Source: Nocardiopsaceae bacterium (GTDB lineage: Bacteria; Actinomycetota; Actinomycetes; Streptosporangiales; Streptosporangiaceae). Taken from it: DNA of 5,624 bases. Positions 4,993 through 5,624 of this stretch are shown here, in pieces. Numbering within the stretch: the stretch's first letter is position 1; each line of letters begins with the position of its first letter. Under the pieces are notes generated by a model. It ran no database searches. It was not told the DNA's origin and saw only the letters and a program-made list of their open reading frames with translations. The stretch covers positions 1 through 5,624 of the forward strand of contig JAIRTY010000013.1 in the NCBI GenBank assembly GCA_031254715.1. Reading direction: 5' to 3'. Both the position numbers and the translations under genes were made by a program.

Positions 4993-5067
4993 TCCCCGGC
5001 AAGGCCCTCGCAGCGACGGGTCAGCCCGCCGCCGGCTGGCCGGTCCGGCCGCGGGTAGGAAGCCGGC

Positions 5068-5073
5068 GGAGGG
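5068..5073 (+). promoter_or_regulatory. Ribosome-binding site deciding the GAF gene start
   Basis: GGAGGG lies eight bases before GTG at 5082. It selects this GTG over in-frame upstream starts that would run through the intergenic hairpin and into the amidohydrolase gene on the other strand. Confidence 0.65.
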
Positions 5074-5081
5074 ATCCCACC

Positions 5082-5603
5082 GTGACATCGCGAAGTGCGC
5101 TGCTCAGCCGGCTGGCCGGGGCGATTGCCCGGGATGCCGCTCGTCACCCGCTGCCGTGGCGGGCCTGCCACGCCGTGCGTGACCTGCTGGGCGCGGACGG
5201 CGCGGCGGTCACGATCAGGCTCCCGGCCGGGGGGCAGCTGAGACTGTGCGCCACCGGTGACCGGTCGCAGCGGCTGGCTGATCTGCACGAGGAACTGGGG
5301 GAGGGGCCCGCCATCGATGCCTGCGCTGCCGGGCAGCCGCAGGTGACCGGGCTGGACCGGCTGGCCGCCGCCCGCTGGCCGCGGTTCATCCCGGCCGCCG
5401 CGCGGGTGATCGGCCGCCGCGGGACGCTCTGGTCGCTGCCGATGGACCCGGCCGGTCAGGTGATGGGCGCCATCAGCCTGCACCGGCTGGCGCCGGGGTC
5501 GCTGGCCGAGCCGCTGCCGGCGGCCCGGTTCGTGGTCAACGTGACGGCGGTGGCCCTGCTGCAGGACCCGGTCGTGGGCCGCGTGCTCGGTTCGGCCGGG
5601 TGA
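5082..5603 (+). CDS. Stand-alone GAF-domain protein
   Basis: The 173-residue protein, starting at GTG, is nearly all one GAF domain of the type found in actinobacterial GAF-ANTAR regulators. Blocks in order are AVRDLLGADGAAVTIRLPAGGQLRLCATGD (31-60), LHEELGEGPAIDACAAGQPQV (68-88; family pattern 'LGEGP-x-xDA-xx-xGxPV'), RWPRFIPAAARVIGRRGTLWSLPM (98-121) and GQVMGAISLHRLAPGSL (125-141). A closing helix VVNVTAVALL (151-160) follows. GAF domains bind small ligands or mediate dimerisation in signalling. The C-terminal ANTAR RNA-binding domain that often follows is absent: the frame stops at TGA 5601-5603, and the 21 bases left cannot show whether it continues in another frame. No membrane segment is seen. 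The gene diverges from the amidohydrolase, so it may sense a related compound, but that is only positional inference. Fold likely; ligand and output unknown. Confidence 0.85.
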   Translation: MTSRSALLSRLAGAIARDAARHPLPWRACHAVRDLLGADGAAVTIRLPAGGQLRLCATGDRSQRLADLHEELGEGPAIDACAAGQPQVTGLDRLAAARWPRFIPAAARVIGRRGTLWSLPMDPAGQVMGAISLHRLAPGSLAEPLPAARFVVNVTAVALLQDPVVGRVLGSAG

Positions 5604-5624
5604 GGCCCGGCCGGGCGCCGTCAG

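Noticed and set aside
4891..5001. Inverted repeat TGCCGGGGAG (4891-4900) and CTCCCCGGCA (4992-5001)
   Set aside because: Ten exact bases, but 91 bases apart and made almost wholly of G/C; chance matches of this size are not rare in such sequence.
5038..5050. Odd palindrome GGCCGG-T-CCGGCC before the GAF ribosome site
   Set aside because: All G/C and low complexity; common by chance here and without room for an RNA loop.
4022..5182. 386-residue plus-strand frame opposite the amidohydrolase
   Set aside because: Same high-GC shadow effect; no recognisable domain, and it would overlap both the amidohydrolase and the start of the GAF gene.
5605..5616. GCCCGGCCGGGC palindrome after the GAF stop codon
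   Set aside because: Could be part of a terminator, but the window ends eight bases later and the palindrome has no loop, so it cannot be judged.

Overview
The window is high-GC DNA (about 70% G+C by eye) with strong G/C bias at third codon positions, GTG as well as ATG starts, and purine-rich Shine-Dalgarno sequences. A two-gene unit closely resembles sseA and the adjacent sufE-like gene of Mycobacterium tuberculosis. Together these point to an actinobacterial chromosome. I see no tRNA, rRNA, insertion sequence or CRISPR array, and no gene-free stretch longer than 300 bases.

Layout. (1) 1-347, +: the C-terminal end of a zinc-type alcohol dehydrogenase/quinone reductase (MDR) protein, cut by the window edge. 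(2) 348-470: a convergent gap with a large GC hairpin. (3) 1877-471, -: a berberine-bridge-type FAD oxidase. (4) 2355-2023, -: a small antibiotic-biosynthesis-monooxygenase (ABM) family protein. Each of these two ends in a hairpin abutting its stop codon. (5) 2356-2483: a divergent promoter region. (6) 2484-3365 and 3362-3799, +: the rhodanese SseA and a SufE-family sulfur acceptor, overlapping by four bases. (7) 3811-3877: four tandem copies of a 16-17 bp unit that run into the 3' end of the next gene. (8) 4891-3866, -: an amidohydrolase-2 (ACMSD-like) protein. (9) 4892-5081: a divergent intergenic region with two inverted repeats. (10) 5082-5603, +: a stand-alone GAF-domain protein.

How the genes may work together. 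The sseA-sufE pair is the clearest unit: a thiosulfate/mercaptopyruvate sulfurtransferase made together with a persulfide-carrier protein. A GGAAG-N18-GTT element upstream resembles promoters of the SigR/SigH thiol-stress sigma factors. The MDR, FAD oxidase, ABM and amidohydrolase genes are all redox or aromatic-type catabolic or specialised-metabolism enzymes, but nothing in the window fixes a common substrate, and they are not one operon.

I do not see a clearly new multi-gene system. The points most worth a second look are a CAGACGRGG motif at the ribosome-binding position of all three minus-strand genes, the tandem array grown from the 3' end of the amidohydrolase gene, the possible SigR-type promoter before sseA-sufE, and the loss of the first metal-binding histidine in the amidohydrolase.
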